Positions 16,827-25,036 of a stretch of 64,000 bases of DNA are shown here, in pieces. The DNA is from Tatumella punctata (GTDB lineage: Bacteria > Pseudomonadota > Gammaproteobacteria > Enterobacterales > Enterobacteriaceae), in NCBI RefSeq assembly GCF_039523735.1, contig NZ_BAAAFW010000008.1:44553-108552 (forward strand), in the 5' to 3' direction. Below the pieces are notes generated by a model, which saw only the letters and a program-made list of their open reading frames with translations, did no database searches and was not told the origin of the DNA. Positions within the stretch are counted from its first letter, which is position 1. Every line of letters starts with the position of its first letter. A program made the position numbers and the translations under genes.

Positions 16827-18089
16827 TTAGTTAAAAATTGTCATAATATGACTCAGGATAATCCCGATAATGCCGAAATCAGCATCACCAAAGGTGGTGG
16901 AGCTCAGCCCCATATTGCCCATCATCGGTAACAGAATGGCTGGCAGGAACGAAATCAGCAGGCCGTGGGAAAAAGAGCCGGCCACTGCACCGCGGCGCCC
17001 GCCAGTGATGTTGCCGTAAACCCCCGCCGTTGCACCGCAAAAAAAATGCGGAACCAGCCCGGGGACGATGACACTCAGACCGAACAGCGGGCAGAGAAAC
17101 ATACTTACCAGCCCTGCAGAAAAACTGGACAGAAATCCGACGATGACTGCATTGGGCGCAAAAGGGAAAACGGTCGGACAGTCCAGCGCGGGTTTTGCAT
17201 TTTTCACTAATTTGTCAGCAATACCTTTAAACGCCGGTACAATTTCAGCTATCACCATACGTACGCCTGCCAGGATGATATAGACGCCAGCGGCAAAAGT
17301 AAGGGACTGAATAACGGCGAAGATAATATAGTTCTGACCTGCGCTCAGGGTTTCTTCAACAAAGGATTTACCCGCAACGGTCACTAACACCAGAAAAAGG
17401 GCCATCATGGTGAGTGCTATTGCGACAGACGAGTCTCGCAGGAAGTTCAGGGAGTCAGGAACCTTAACCTCTTCAATCGAAGGGCTTCCTTTCCCTGTGA
17501 CTTTACCAATAAGGGCGGCGAGCAGGTAGCCGGCAGAGCCAAAATGCCCCAATGCGAGGTCGTCAGAGTGAGTAATTTTCCGGGTAAAGGGCTGTAGAAT
17601 GGCCGGTGAAATAACCATCATTGCGCCAAGAGTGATTGAGCCGGCTGCCACCACAATGGGAGCTGACAAACCTCCGGCAGATAAGACCACGGCCAGCATT
17701 GCAGCCATATAGAGCGTATGATGCCCGGTCAGGAAAATATATTTCAATGGTGTCAGGCGTGCGAGGAGGATATTGATAAGCATCCCTGATACCATAATCA
17801 TGGCGGTAGCAGTACCGTAATCTTTCTGTGCCAGGACCGCCATGGCATCAGTATTAGGAACGACGCCCTGAAGGTGGAAAGAGTGTCCAAATAACTGACT
17901 GAAGGTTGTTAATGTACTGGCGATGATACCTGCACCGGCAGTCAGAATAACAAAACCCATTATTGTTTTTAATGTACCGGCAATAATTTCAGAGATGGCT
18001 CTCTTTTGTAATAATAGTCCGGTCAGTGAAAACACGCCGACCAATATCGCCGGTGTCCCTAACACATCGTAAATAAGGAACTGAAGCAT
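16827..18089 (-). CDS. PTS ascorbate-type (UlaA/SgaT) EIIC permease
   Basis: A 420-residue permease with the features of the SgaT/UlaA family: GTLKTIMGFVILTAGAGI, LTGHHTLYMA, SDDLALGHFGSAGY and IAEIVPAFKGIADKLVKNA, aligning in order with UlaA. Its partner IIB lies immediately upstream but is frameshifted. Having both an ascorbate-type and a fructose-type permease in one operon is unusual. Ascorbate itself is not implied, because the UlaD/E/F enzymes are absent. Confidence 0.85.
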   Translation of the reverse strand: MLQFLIYDVLGTPAILVGVFSLTGLLLQKRAISEIIAGTLKTIMGFVILTAGAGIIASTLTTFSQLFGHSFHLQGVVPNTDAMAVLAQKDYGTATAMIMVSGMLINILLARLTPLKYIFLTGHHTLYMAAMLAVVLSAGGLSAPIVVAAGSITLGAMMVISPAILQPFTRKITHSDDLALGHFGSAGYLLAALIGKVTGKGSPSIEEVKVPDSLNFLRDSSVAIALTMMALFLVLVTVAGKSFVEETLSAGQNYIIFAVIQSLTFAAGVYIILAGVRMVIAEIVPAFKGIADKLVKNAKPALDCPTVFPFAPNAVIVGFLSSFSAGLVSMFLCPLFGLSVIVPGLVPHFFCGATAGVYGNITGGRRGAVAGSFSHGLLISFLPAILLPMMGNMGLSSTTFGDADFGIIGIILSHIMTIFN

Positions 18090-18119
18090 AATATACTCCG
18101 CGAATCAGATAACGAGCCT

Positions 18120-18383
18120 TCAAATATTTTCTTCCAGAATATCTGTTATTTTTATTATCCAAAAGATGACTCAGCCCGAAGACCTTTGCAGAATGGCCAC
18201 TGAGATGGCGGGCAATATCTTTTGCGCTGAGGATAATATCAGCCACTTCGCTTTTTGCAGAGCTGACATCTGTGTGGCTGACATCTGCCTGTCTGTTTGT
18301 CTCTCGCAGGATTTTTTTACATTCATTTCGACAATAAAGCTGCTGCCTGGTCCGTTACCACATACAATCAGTGCTTTATTCAT
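18120..18383 (-). pseudogene. PTS ascorbate-type EIIB, split by two compensating frameshifts
   Basis: The frame starts normally with IVCGNGPGSSF (active-site C8). At a run of seven A (plus-strand T run, about 18312-18318) the homologous sequence moves to the -1 frame (ILRETNRQADVSHTDVSS through FGLSHLLDNK). At a run of five A (about 18148-18152) it returns to the first frame and ends ITDILEENI-stop at 18120. The joined product has 87 residues, a normal IIB size. Without the shifts the first frame stops at 18171 after 70 residues. A single-base loss and a single-base gain in homopolymers explain it. The cause could be sequencing error, real decay or recoding; the slippery A-AAA-AAA is in the right phase for -1 slippage. 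Confidence 0.8.
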
Positions 18384-18890
18384 TGTGTTTCCCTTTTATA
18401 TGTCTTTATGTCTGGCCTGACTAATCCTGTCATTTAAAGTTATTTCATATGTTTACCGGGCATCCGTCCCGTACCGCCGCAGAGTTATAAGTTTTATCTG
18501 TTTATCGGCTGGCTGGTATATAAGAGTCAGTTTATTATTACGTCTTTCGTGTTCCATTAGTTAATTTTAATAGCTGCTATTTATATTTTTCCCCTCAGTC
18601 CGGGAGGTGTCTGTAAGGTTATCCGTTATATCAGCAGGTGTGTTTTTTTAATGTGTTCTTATTACTGATTATATCTTCCCTCTGAACCCCGATATGGCGA
18701 ACTATAAACAGTCAGACAGAACACAACTGTGATCAGACTCCCGAAGTTAGCGCTAACATTCCGGAGAGTTAAAATTTGGGTTGCGGGTAACATAATTTAG
18801 AATGTTCTTACACCTGTCCTATACTAAGTTATACTATCAGCCGTAGATAATGGATCTCAATTTCCTGTTTTTCAAACAGTCGGAGTTTTT
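18384..18890. promoter_or_regulatory. Divergent control region of the PTS operon and LacI-family regulator
   Basis: About 507 bp, AT-rich, between the divergent IIB gene and the regulator gene. It contains the perfect palindrome described at 18746-18757. No gene was recognised in it. Promoters for both directions are expected here, but I cannot place them with confidence. Confidence 0.6.
18746..18757. promoter_or_regulatory. Probable LacI/GalR-family operator
   Basis: The sequence GTTAGCGCTAAC is a perfect 12-bp palindrome with the central CG step typical of LacI-family operators. It lies 134 bp upstream of the regulator start and 363 bp upstream of the PTS operon start, so it may serve autoregulation and operon control. 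Confidence 0.65.
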
Positions 18891-19940
18891 TTGCAAATTT
18901 CAGACGCAGACAGTAGTCCGAAAGAAAAACGCCGCAAGGGGACGGGTAAAATTACCCTGACGGAAGTGGCTGAGTTCGTCGGCGTGAGTGCAATGACTGT
19001 CTCGCGGGCATTGAGAATGCCTGAAAAAGTGAATTCCGAGCTGCGAGCCCGTATTGATGCAGCCGTCCGTCAGCTTGGTTATGTACCGAATCTCCAGGCA
19101 CGTAATCTGGCTTCGGTACATTCAGATCTTATACTGGTTGTGGCCCCGGCGTTTTCTTCACCGGGCTTTTTAACAATATCAGAATCATTGCAGGCTGTGC
19201 TGTCCGGACAGGGGTATACCATGATGCTAATGGAATCCGGTAATGATGGCCGCACTGAATATAAAGCGTTTGAGAAAATTCTTGCCTACAACCCGGCGGC
19301 GATTATTCAGTTTAATACTGACACTATCGACAGCTGCAGCCGGCTGCTGTCACATACTGAGGTACCGATACTCGATATTGGTGCGCTGAATCCGCATTCG
19401 GTCGGGATCAGTATCGGCGTGGATTATGCTAAGGCAGTCAGAATGCTTGTGACACAACTGTCTGCCGCCTCTTTAAAAAATATTGCGTTGCTTTGTACCC
19501 CCGCTAACAACAGGATGTCTCGTCAGATATTGAGTGGCTGGAATACAGCTATGCTTTCCCTGAATCGTTCTCCGCACAGGGTAGTAGCCACTCATCTGCC
19601 TTCAGCTATCACCACCGGGCTGAATGTGTTCAGCGATCTGATGATTACCTGGAGTGACCTCGACGGGTTAATTTGTACCTCGGATGAAATAGCCTGTGGG
19701 TGTATGATGGCCTGCCATAATGCAGGTATAAAAGTCCCTGATACTCTTGCCATTGCCAGTCTGGGGGGAAGCAGCTTATCAAAGGTATGTTCTCCGTCTT
19801 TAACGACAGTTGAGTTCCCCTGGCATGATATCGGAAACAGGGCCGGCAAAGCCCTTCTCGATTTGCTTAATGATGTGCCCGGTGACAAATATATTGAAAT
19901 GCCCGGTGTGCTTAAAGTCAGGGCAAGTACACCCGGTTAA
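18891..19940 (+). CDS. LacI-family transcriptional regulator
   Basis: A 349-residue protein with an HTH at residues 22-45 (ITLTEVAEFVGVSAMTVSRAL), the hinge helix NLASVHS and a periplasmic-binding-protein-like sugar domain, closest in style to the gluconate-repressor (GntR) branch. The start is TTG at 18891 with GGAG 6 bp upstream (18882-18885). It is divergent from the PTS operon and probably controls it through the palindrome at 18746-18757, with a sugar phosphate as likely inducer. Confidence 0.85.
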   Translation: MQISDADSSPKEKRRKGTGKITLTEVAEFVGVSAMTVSRALRMPEKVNSELRARIDAAVRQLGYVPNLQARNLASVHSDLILVVAPAFSSPGFLTISESLQAVLSGQGYTMMLMESGNDGRTEYKAFEKILAYNPAAIIQFNTDTIDSCSRLLSHTEVPILDIGALNPHSVGISIGVDYAKAVRMLVTQLSAASLKNIALLCTPANNRMSRQILSGWNTAMLSLNRSPHRVVATHLPSAITTGLNVFSDLMITWSDLDGLICTSDEIACGCMMACHNAGIKVPDTLAIASLGGSSLSKVCSPSLTTVEFPWHDIGNRAGKALLDLLNDVPGDKYIEMPGVLKVRASTPG

Positions 19941-20288
19941 TTTTCGCAGCAACACAGGGCAATACAGCGGTAACCGTATTCACTCTCTGCGGATAAGCCG
20001 GATGTGTCTGACGGATAAGGTCATAACAGGGTGAGGGATGAGTCGCTGGCTTATCTTTGTCTGCCGGGTGTGCTATAGCTGCTAATACGACAGGAGTCTG
20101 TTTAACAGGCAAGGCCAGTGATGGTCGCATAAGTGTCCGTCATCAAAACCGGCTGGATATTTATATGCTGGGCAGGTGGTGACGAACATTCCTGTCAGAC
20201 ACAACAGCAAGTTATACGCTAACGTCATCATTTTTAATAAACAATGACGGCTATTTAAATATAAAAATATCCGCCATTGTTCTGTTTA
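19941..20288. other. Intergenic region, no feature recognised
   Basis: About 350 bp between the 3' ends of the LacI gene and a convergent secreted-protein gene. Short frames exist on both strands but none has protein-like composition. No strong terminator hairpin was seen. Confidence 0.4.
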
Positions 20289-20792
20289 TTATGGTTTTTC
20301 TGCCGGTATACCCTGACCGGAGAGTTCATAGCTGATATTGCCAATAACTGTATCCGGGTCAAAATTAATATGGCTTATAGCATGTTTATCACCGGAAGCA
20401 TTATTATAGATATCAAGAGTCGCAAAAGGCGCCCCTGTATCATTCGTGCCGTATGCAACCTGATAGGCAGTGTTTTCATTGTAGACTGTGAACGCATTAA
20501 GGCTATGTTTTTTATCCCCCTGGCTAATAAATGATGTATTCCTTTTCGGGACAACAATATTTTTTTGTTGTGTTACACCTGAGACGGTCTGGCCGAATGA
20601 GTATGATACCTCTGACTGAATAATACAGACCTCTACTTCTTTATCATGATCAGAGGTCTGTGCATAGAATACAGGGTCTGCACAGCGATGAAGTTTGGCC
20701 TGGTCAGGAGAATTACTGGTAGTGGCATAGCTTACAGGTATAGAAATAATACTCGTGACAGCAGTCAATAAGCATAAGTGCTTTAGTTTCAT
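20289..20792 (-). CDS. Uncharacterised secreted protein
   Basis: A 167-residue protein with a clear signal peptide (MKLKHLCLLTAVTSIISIPV, cleavage likely after SYA). The mature part is small, with two cysteines near its N-terminus (CADPVF, VEVCII) that could form a disulphide, and many Asn, Thr and Ser. No family is recognised. It stands alone between intergenic regions. Export to the periplasm or beyond is the only supported inference. Confidence 0.65.
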   Translation of the reverse strand: MKLKHLCLLTAVTSIISIPVSYATTSNSPDQAKLHRCADPVFYAQTSDHDKEVEVCIIQSEVSYSFGQTVSGVTQQKNIVVPKRNTSFISQGDKKHSLNAFTVYNENTAYQVAYGTNDTGAPFATLDIYNNASGDKHAISHINFDPDTVIGNISYELSGQGIPAEKP

Positions 20793-21019
20793 TACTGTTT
20801 CTCCAAATAGTCTTGATAGTATAACAGTATAGACATTATTGATTCAGCTGCTGAAATTACCTTCAATCTGTTTATATTTTTATATGACGGCTATACAGGA
20901 AACCCACACTGCCCGGAGAGTGAACAGTTTGCCTGTTATTATTGTGGAAGATAACTGTCTGAAATACTCTGCTGCTGCCTGAAAGTTACCCGGGCACGAC
21001 ACACCGGGTCAGGCTGTCA

Positions 21020-21964
21020 CTAATAATGATTACAGGTTTCAGGTACCGGCATTTTCTTTTCCAGAAATATTTCAGCCACCATACAACGTGCACCGCCTCC
21101 GCCCAGATCTTCAATGATGTCAATAGGCGCCAGGGCGAGTCGGGCGTAATCTGAAATCTTCTGCTGCTGCTCCGGCGTGAAGGATGCCCATGCCCGGCCA
21201 GACATGGCGTATACCGGCTGGCCGTGACAGTCTTTTAGCTCAATAACGTTACAGACAAAGGCTTCCATCTGGCGCCAGGTCACGTCGATAACTTCTTTGC
21301 CGGTACGCTGAAGAGATGCGAGCAGCCGCTGTCGTTCCGCTCCGGACGAGAGGGATTCAAGACAGACGATGGCATATTTTTTCCCAAGGCTCATCATCAC
21401 GTTAGTATGATAAACAGGCTGCTGATGGCGGTCATATGCATTGAACCAGTGCATACGGTAACCTGATATTCTTTCAAATTCTTTGGCTGCCACTTCCGAA
21501 CTGCGCGACGATCGGCATGCGTAGGCGATATGATTATCATGATCCAGAATAAGTGACCCGGTTCCTTCGAGATAAAGACCTTTTTCTTCAAAAACAGACA
21601 GGTCAATTCTTCGGTTAACAATATAGTCTTGCGTCAGGTCGGCGATGATATCCTGCCTGCGTTCTCGCCGGCGATTTTTCGCTTCCATCGGAAACGTATA
21701 TATAGTGCCGTCTCCCATCATGGCTATCCAGTTGTTGGGAAACAGGGAGTCGGGTGTATCCCGGGCTGTATCCTCATCTATCACCTTGACATTAACCCCT
21801 GCCTCCTCAAGTGCCGTGACGTAACCATCGAAAGCGGTCCTTGCAAGCTCTGCGACGTCAGGAACCTGACTTAATGTTTTCTGGAAAGAATTACTCAGAC
21901 GTGTCTCGGGATTTCCTTTAAAAGCCGCCGGACGTACCATCAGAACAGAATGTGTTGTTTGCAT
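21020..21964 (-). CDS. CtlX-like citrulline/methylarginine hydrolase (arginine-deiminase-related)
   Basis: A 314-residue member of the guanidino-group-modifying enzyme superfamily. The visible features are PDSLFPNNWI (residues 71-80), E133 in LEGTGSLILD, H186 in VYHTNVMM and the C-terminal nucleophile C294 in GGGGARCMVAE. The FPNNW motif and length fit the citrulline utilisation hydrolase (CtlX) group. It lies 8 bp upstream of an ornithine cyclodeaminase gene in the opposite order of transcription: the cyclodeaminase is read first. Together they could turn citrulline or a related compound into ornithine and then proline. Dimethylarginine hydrolysis is an alternative. Confidence 0.8.
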   Translation of the reverse strand: MQTTHSVLMVRPAAFKGNPETRLSNSFQKTLSQVPDVAELARTAFDGYVTALEEAGVNVKVIDEDTARDTPDSLFPNNWIAMMGDGTIYTFPMEAKNRRRERRQDIIADLTQDYIVNRRIDLSVFEEKGLYLEGTGSLILDHDNHIAYACRSSRSSEVAAKEFERISGYRMHWFNAYDRHQQPVYHTNVMMSLGKKYAIVCLESLSSGAERQRLLASLQRTGKEVIDVTWRQMEAFVCNVIELKDCHGQPVYAMSGRAWASFTPEQQQKISDYARLALAPIDIIEDLGGGGARCMVAEIFLEKKMPVPETCNHY

Positions 21965-21972
21965 CTTGAATG

Positions 21973-22995
21973 TTACTCCGGGTGTTTCAGAAAACGGTAA
22001 AGGTCGCGGGGGTTAGCCGGGGCAGGAACCAGACGGACAGTGCTGCCAATATGGTGTTGCCGGGCCATGTCATTGATCAGGCGGAGCGTCGAGAAGTCTT
22101 CAATGGCAAACCCGACTGAATCAAATACGGTCACCGCCGTATCGCTCTTTCTGCCGGGACGCTCTCCTCTGAGCACCTGCCAAAGCTCCGTAACGGAAAA
22201 ATCGTCCGGCATCTGCTGTATTTCGCCTTCTATACGTGACTGCGGGGTAAATTCGACGAAAATATCTGCTTCACTGAGTATCCGGGCTTCAAGCTCTGTT
22301 TTGCCCGGACAGTCGCCGCCAACTGCGTTGAGATGCATACCCGGCTTAACCTGTGCAGCAGAAATAATGGTCGCATTGGTTTTATCAGCAGTAATGGTGG
22401 TAATAACATCGGCCTGTGCCACGGCTTCATCAACACTGCGGCAGAAATGCAGGTTAATGCCAGCATAATCCCTGAGATTAGCGGCCAGTTTTTCTGTGGC
22501 TGTATCATCGACATCGTAAAGCCAGAAATCCGTGAGTTTCAGGACTTCACTGAACGCGATTATCTGAAACTCGCTCTGTGCTCCGTTACCAATTACGGCC
22601 ATATGTCGTGCGTTTTTACGCATCAGATATTTGGCAGCCAGTACCGATGTTGCTGCTGTGCGTAGCGCGGTGGCAAGCGTGAATTCGCTCAACAGGAGCG
22701 GGTAGCCGGTCGCAATTTCTGCCAGCGCGCCAAAAGCCATAACGGTTAGCTGATTATGAAGGGTATTCTGAGGGTGCCCGTTCACGTATTTGAAGCCGTA
22801 ATATGCAGAGTCAGCCGCCGGCATCAGCTCAATCACACCAATATCAGAATGGCTTGCCACCCGTGGTGTTTTATCAAATTCTCCCCAACGTAAAAAATCA
22901 TACTCAATATAATCAACCAGCTGTCTGATAAATCCGGCTACGCCGGACAGGTTTACCAGCTTACTCATATCATGCGTATCAATAAATCGCGTCAT
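21973..22995 (-). CDS. Ornithine cyclodeaminase family protein
   Basis: I place the start at ATG 22995 because GGGAGA lies 8 bp before it, giving 340 residues; an in-frame start at 23037 lacks a ribosome site. The Rossmann motif is AVIGNGAQSEFQ, and the substrate-binding region carries HLNAVGGDCPGKTELE as in ornithine cyclodeaminases. These enzymes convert ornithine to proline and ammonia using bound NAD. The pairing with the CtlX-like gene supports this over the alanine-dehydrogenase or mu-crystallin functions of the same family. Confidence 0.85.
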   Translation of the reverse strand: MTRFIDTHDMSKLVNLSGVAGFIRQLVDYIEYDFLRWGEFDKTPRVASHSDIGVIELMPAADSAYYGFKYVNGHPQNTLHNQLTVMAFGALAEIATGYPLLLSEFTLATALRTAATSVLAAKYLMRKNARHMAVIGNGAQSEFQIIAFSEVLKLTDFWLYDVDDTATEKLAANLRDYAGINLHFCRSVDEAVAQADVITTITADKTNATIISAAQVKPGMHLNAVGGDCPGKTELEARILSEADIFVEFTPQSRIEGEIQQMPDDFSVTELWQVLRGERPGRKSDTAVTVFDSVGFAIEDFSTLRLINDMARQHHIGSTVRLVPAPANPRDLYRFLKHPE

Positions 22996-23118
22996 TAAAG
23001 ATTCTCCCTGTGGTCCTGAAACAACAGTATGAAACATTAATTTGTCTTATATAAGTTGATAAAAAGGCCAAAAAGATATATTTATTAGCAATATGTAAAT
23101 GCAGAAAATCATTTTGAG

Positions 23119-23541
23119 ATGAAAGATACAGACAAACACCTTGTGGCGCTGCTGCGTGAAAATGCACGGGCATCAGTAACTGAACTTGCAGCAACAATGA
23201 AAGTATCCCGTGCTACCGTCCAGAAACGTATGGAAGCGCTGGAAAACGAAGGCGTCATAACCGGTTATACCGTCAAAGTAAAACCGGGTGTCGAACAGAA
23301 CAAAATCAGGGCCTGGATGAATGTCGCGGTAGAAGGAACAAAAGCGAAAACGGTACTTCAGCAACTGCGTGGCGATCCGGCGGTTTATACACTGCACACG
23401 ACCAATGGTAAATGGGATTTATTAGTTGAGCTTCGCTCGGATTCACTGGAAAACTTTGACCGGATACTGGGCCGGGTCAGGCGTATCGAAGGAATTCAGA
23501 ATACGGAAACCAGCATACTACTTTCCACTCATAAAGCCTGA
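23119..23541 (+). CDS. Lrp/AsnC-family transcriptional regulator
   Basis: A 140-residue protein with an N-terminal winged HTH (ASVTELAATMKVSRATVQKRMEALE region, about residues 17-42) and a C-terminal RAM ligand-binding domain. It is divergent from the ornithine cyclodeaminase gene, the usual place for an amino-acid-sensing activator. The likely role is induction of the ctlX-like and cyclodeaminase genes in response to an amino acid such as citrulline, arginine or ornithine. Confidence 0.9.
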   Translation: MKDTDKHLVALLRENARASVTELAATMKVSRATVQKRMEALENEGVITGYTVKVKPGVEQNKIRAWMNVAVEGTKAKTVLQQLRGDPAVYTLHTTNGKWDLLVELRSDSLENFDRILGRVRRIEGIQNTETSILLSTHKA

Positions 23542-23986
23542 TAAAACAAGGCAGTTACAATGTTCCAGCGCGATAACGTAATCTGAAAACTGATAAAAGG
23601 ATACGACGTGCTTTCGTGACAATTGTCGGTGGATATCATTAGCCGTTTGCTGAAGGCTTTTAAGAAGCGGGTACCGGGGGATATTTTTGACAGGGTACTG
23701 ATATTTTTCGCGAACGTTAGACCGTTTTACTGCCGGGTATTCACTGTCCATCCACGATGAGTTGCTTTTTTTAAAACCAGCCGGGGCAGTCCGGAATAAA
23801 AAAACCACGCGATTACGTGAATTTTTTATTTTTTTGCGATTTGCGGCGACGGCCTGGAATCAGAAGATCCTGCGGATTGTATTTTTACTCACGGCAACGA
23901 TCGATTGTGCCGCTACGCAGTGGTGGTTCTGAAAGCACAGTAAGCTGAAGCTGACGGAGTGCCGGCCCTCCGTCGTAAAACCGCAG
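23542..23986. other. Intergenic region, possibly with remnants
   Basis: About 445 bp between the 3' ends of the Lrp gene and the esterase gene. It contains the terminator at 23797-23838. A 96-codon minus-strand frame (23518-23808) overlaps the Lrp gene and matches no known family, so I do not call it. Confidence 0.4.
23797..23838. terminator. Bidirectional rho-independent terminator
   Basis: A hairpin CACGCGATTACGTG flanked by an A tract on the left and T tracts on the right can end the Lrp transcript (plus) or the esterase transcript (minus). It closely resembles the terminator at 28785-28806. Confidence 0.6.
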
Positions 23987-24913
23987 TTACGGCTGCTGTG
24001 ATACCCGCAACAGTGCCTCTTCCAGTGATGCCGGGAACATCTGACCGTGACTCAGACCGGGAAACAATAGATAACTCGCCGTAACGCCTTTATCATGCAA
24101 CTGAGAGACGCTTTTACTGACCGCTGCCAGGATATCATTACCCGGAGCCGTATTTTTCCGCTGCAGATCTCCGTCACCTTCCATCAGAAACAGATGTTTA
24201 TTCCGTAGCCGGTCAGCCGGAAGTGACGTCATCAGTGTCAGCAAATTAAAGTCCATCTGTCCCAACGACGGACTGGCGGAGTAATACTGATGAAAGAAAT
24301 CCGAATGAACATAAGAATCCAGCACCCACAGTCCGGCGAATGAGTGGCCCCATACCCCACGTTGTGCGGTATTCAGTGGCAGATTATTTTCTGCCTGCGG
24401 CGCGATAGTGCCTTCCAGTAGTTTGCGAAACACCAGACTTCCTCCGGCGGGCCTGCCGCGGCGATCCTGCTGCTGCGATGAACCGTTCCCGGAAGTCACC
24501 GCCGGAGTATAATCGTAGGTCCGGCCTTTAAGATCGAAAGGCAGGTTGGTCTGATAACCGACCGCAACAATCACCGGCGGATTATGTTGCGACAGCTTTT
24601 CCAGCAGCGGTTCAGAGAGTTTATCCATCACCGCGTTGCCGTCCAGCATATACAGCACCGGATACCCTTTCACCGGCGGTGCTTTATCCGGAATCGCAGT
24701 CCACACTCTGTAATGTCGCTGCCCGTCAGTCGAATCGAAACTTTTGACCCTGAAGTGATACACTGCCGAACCTTTATCAGCAATGTTGGGTCCCAGCGGG
24801 GCCATATTCGGCCTGGCATCCGCCACAGAACAGGCACCGGCCATAGATCCGCTAATGCAAACCAGTAAGATCAGATTTTTATAGTCAGCCAGCCTGCGGC
24901 CAGAAGCATTCAT
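23987..24913 (-). CDS. IroE/Fes-like siderophore esterase, exported
   Basis: I start at ATG 24913 (GGAGA 9 bp upstream), giving 308 residues. An N-terminal signal sequence ends near the segment SVADARP. The alpha/beta-hydrolase nucleophile is in GHSFAGLW, and the catalytic histidine is in LSHGQMFP near the C-terminus. The YPVLYMLDGNAV stretch is typical of the IroE/BesA group, which cleaves trilactone or ester siderophores in the periplasm. It is co-oriented with, and 123 bp downstream of, a TonB-dependent siderophore receptor gene, which supports this role. Generic esterase activity cannot be excluded. Confidence 0.8.
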   Translation of the reverse strand: MNASGRRLADYKNLILLVCISGSMAGACSVADARPNMAPLGPNIADKGSAVYHFRVKSFDSTDGQRHYRVWTAIPDKAPPVKGYPVLYMLDGNAVMDKLSEPLLEKLSQHNPPVIVAVGYQTNLPFDLKGRTYDYTPAVTSGNGSSQQQDRRGRPAGGSLVFRKLLEGTIAPQAENNLPLNTAQRGVWGHSFAGLWVLDSYVHSDFFHQYYSASPSLGQMDFNLLTLMTSLPADRLRNKHLFLMEGDGDLQRKNTAPGNDILAAVSKSVSQLHDKGVTASYLLFPGLSHGQMFPASLEEALLRVSQQP

Positions 24914-25036
24914 GAACATCACTCTCCAATAGCAATACCGCCGGCAGAGCTGGGCGGTATCAGGTTAACTCCGTCAGATAGGGGCTGACAGCCTTCGGGG
25001 CAGGGCAGCAGCTCACCGCCCCTGTCGCACTGACGA

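Noticed and set aside
23518..23808. 96-codon minus-strand frame downstream of the Lrp gene
   Set aside because: It overlaps the Lrp gene, lacks a good start and matches no known protein. A decayed mobile fragment is possible but not shown.
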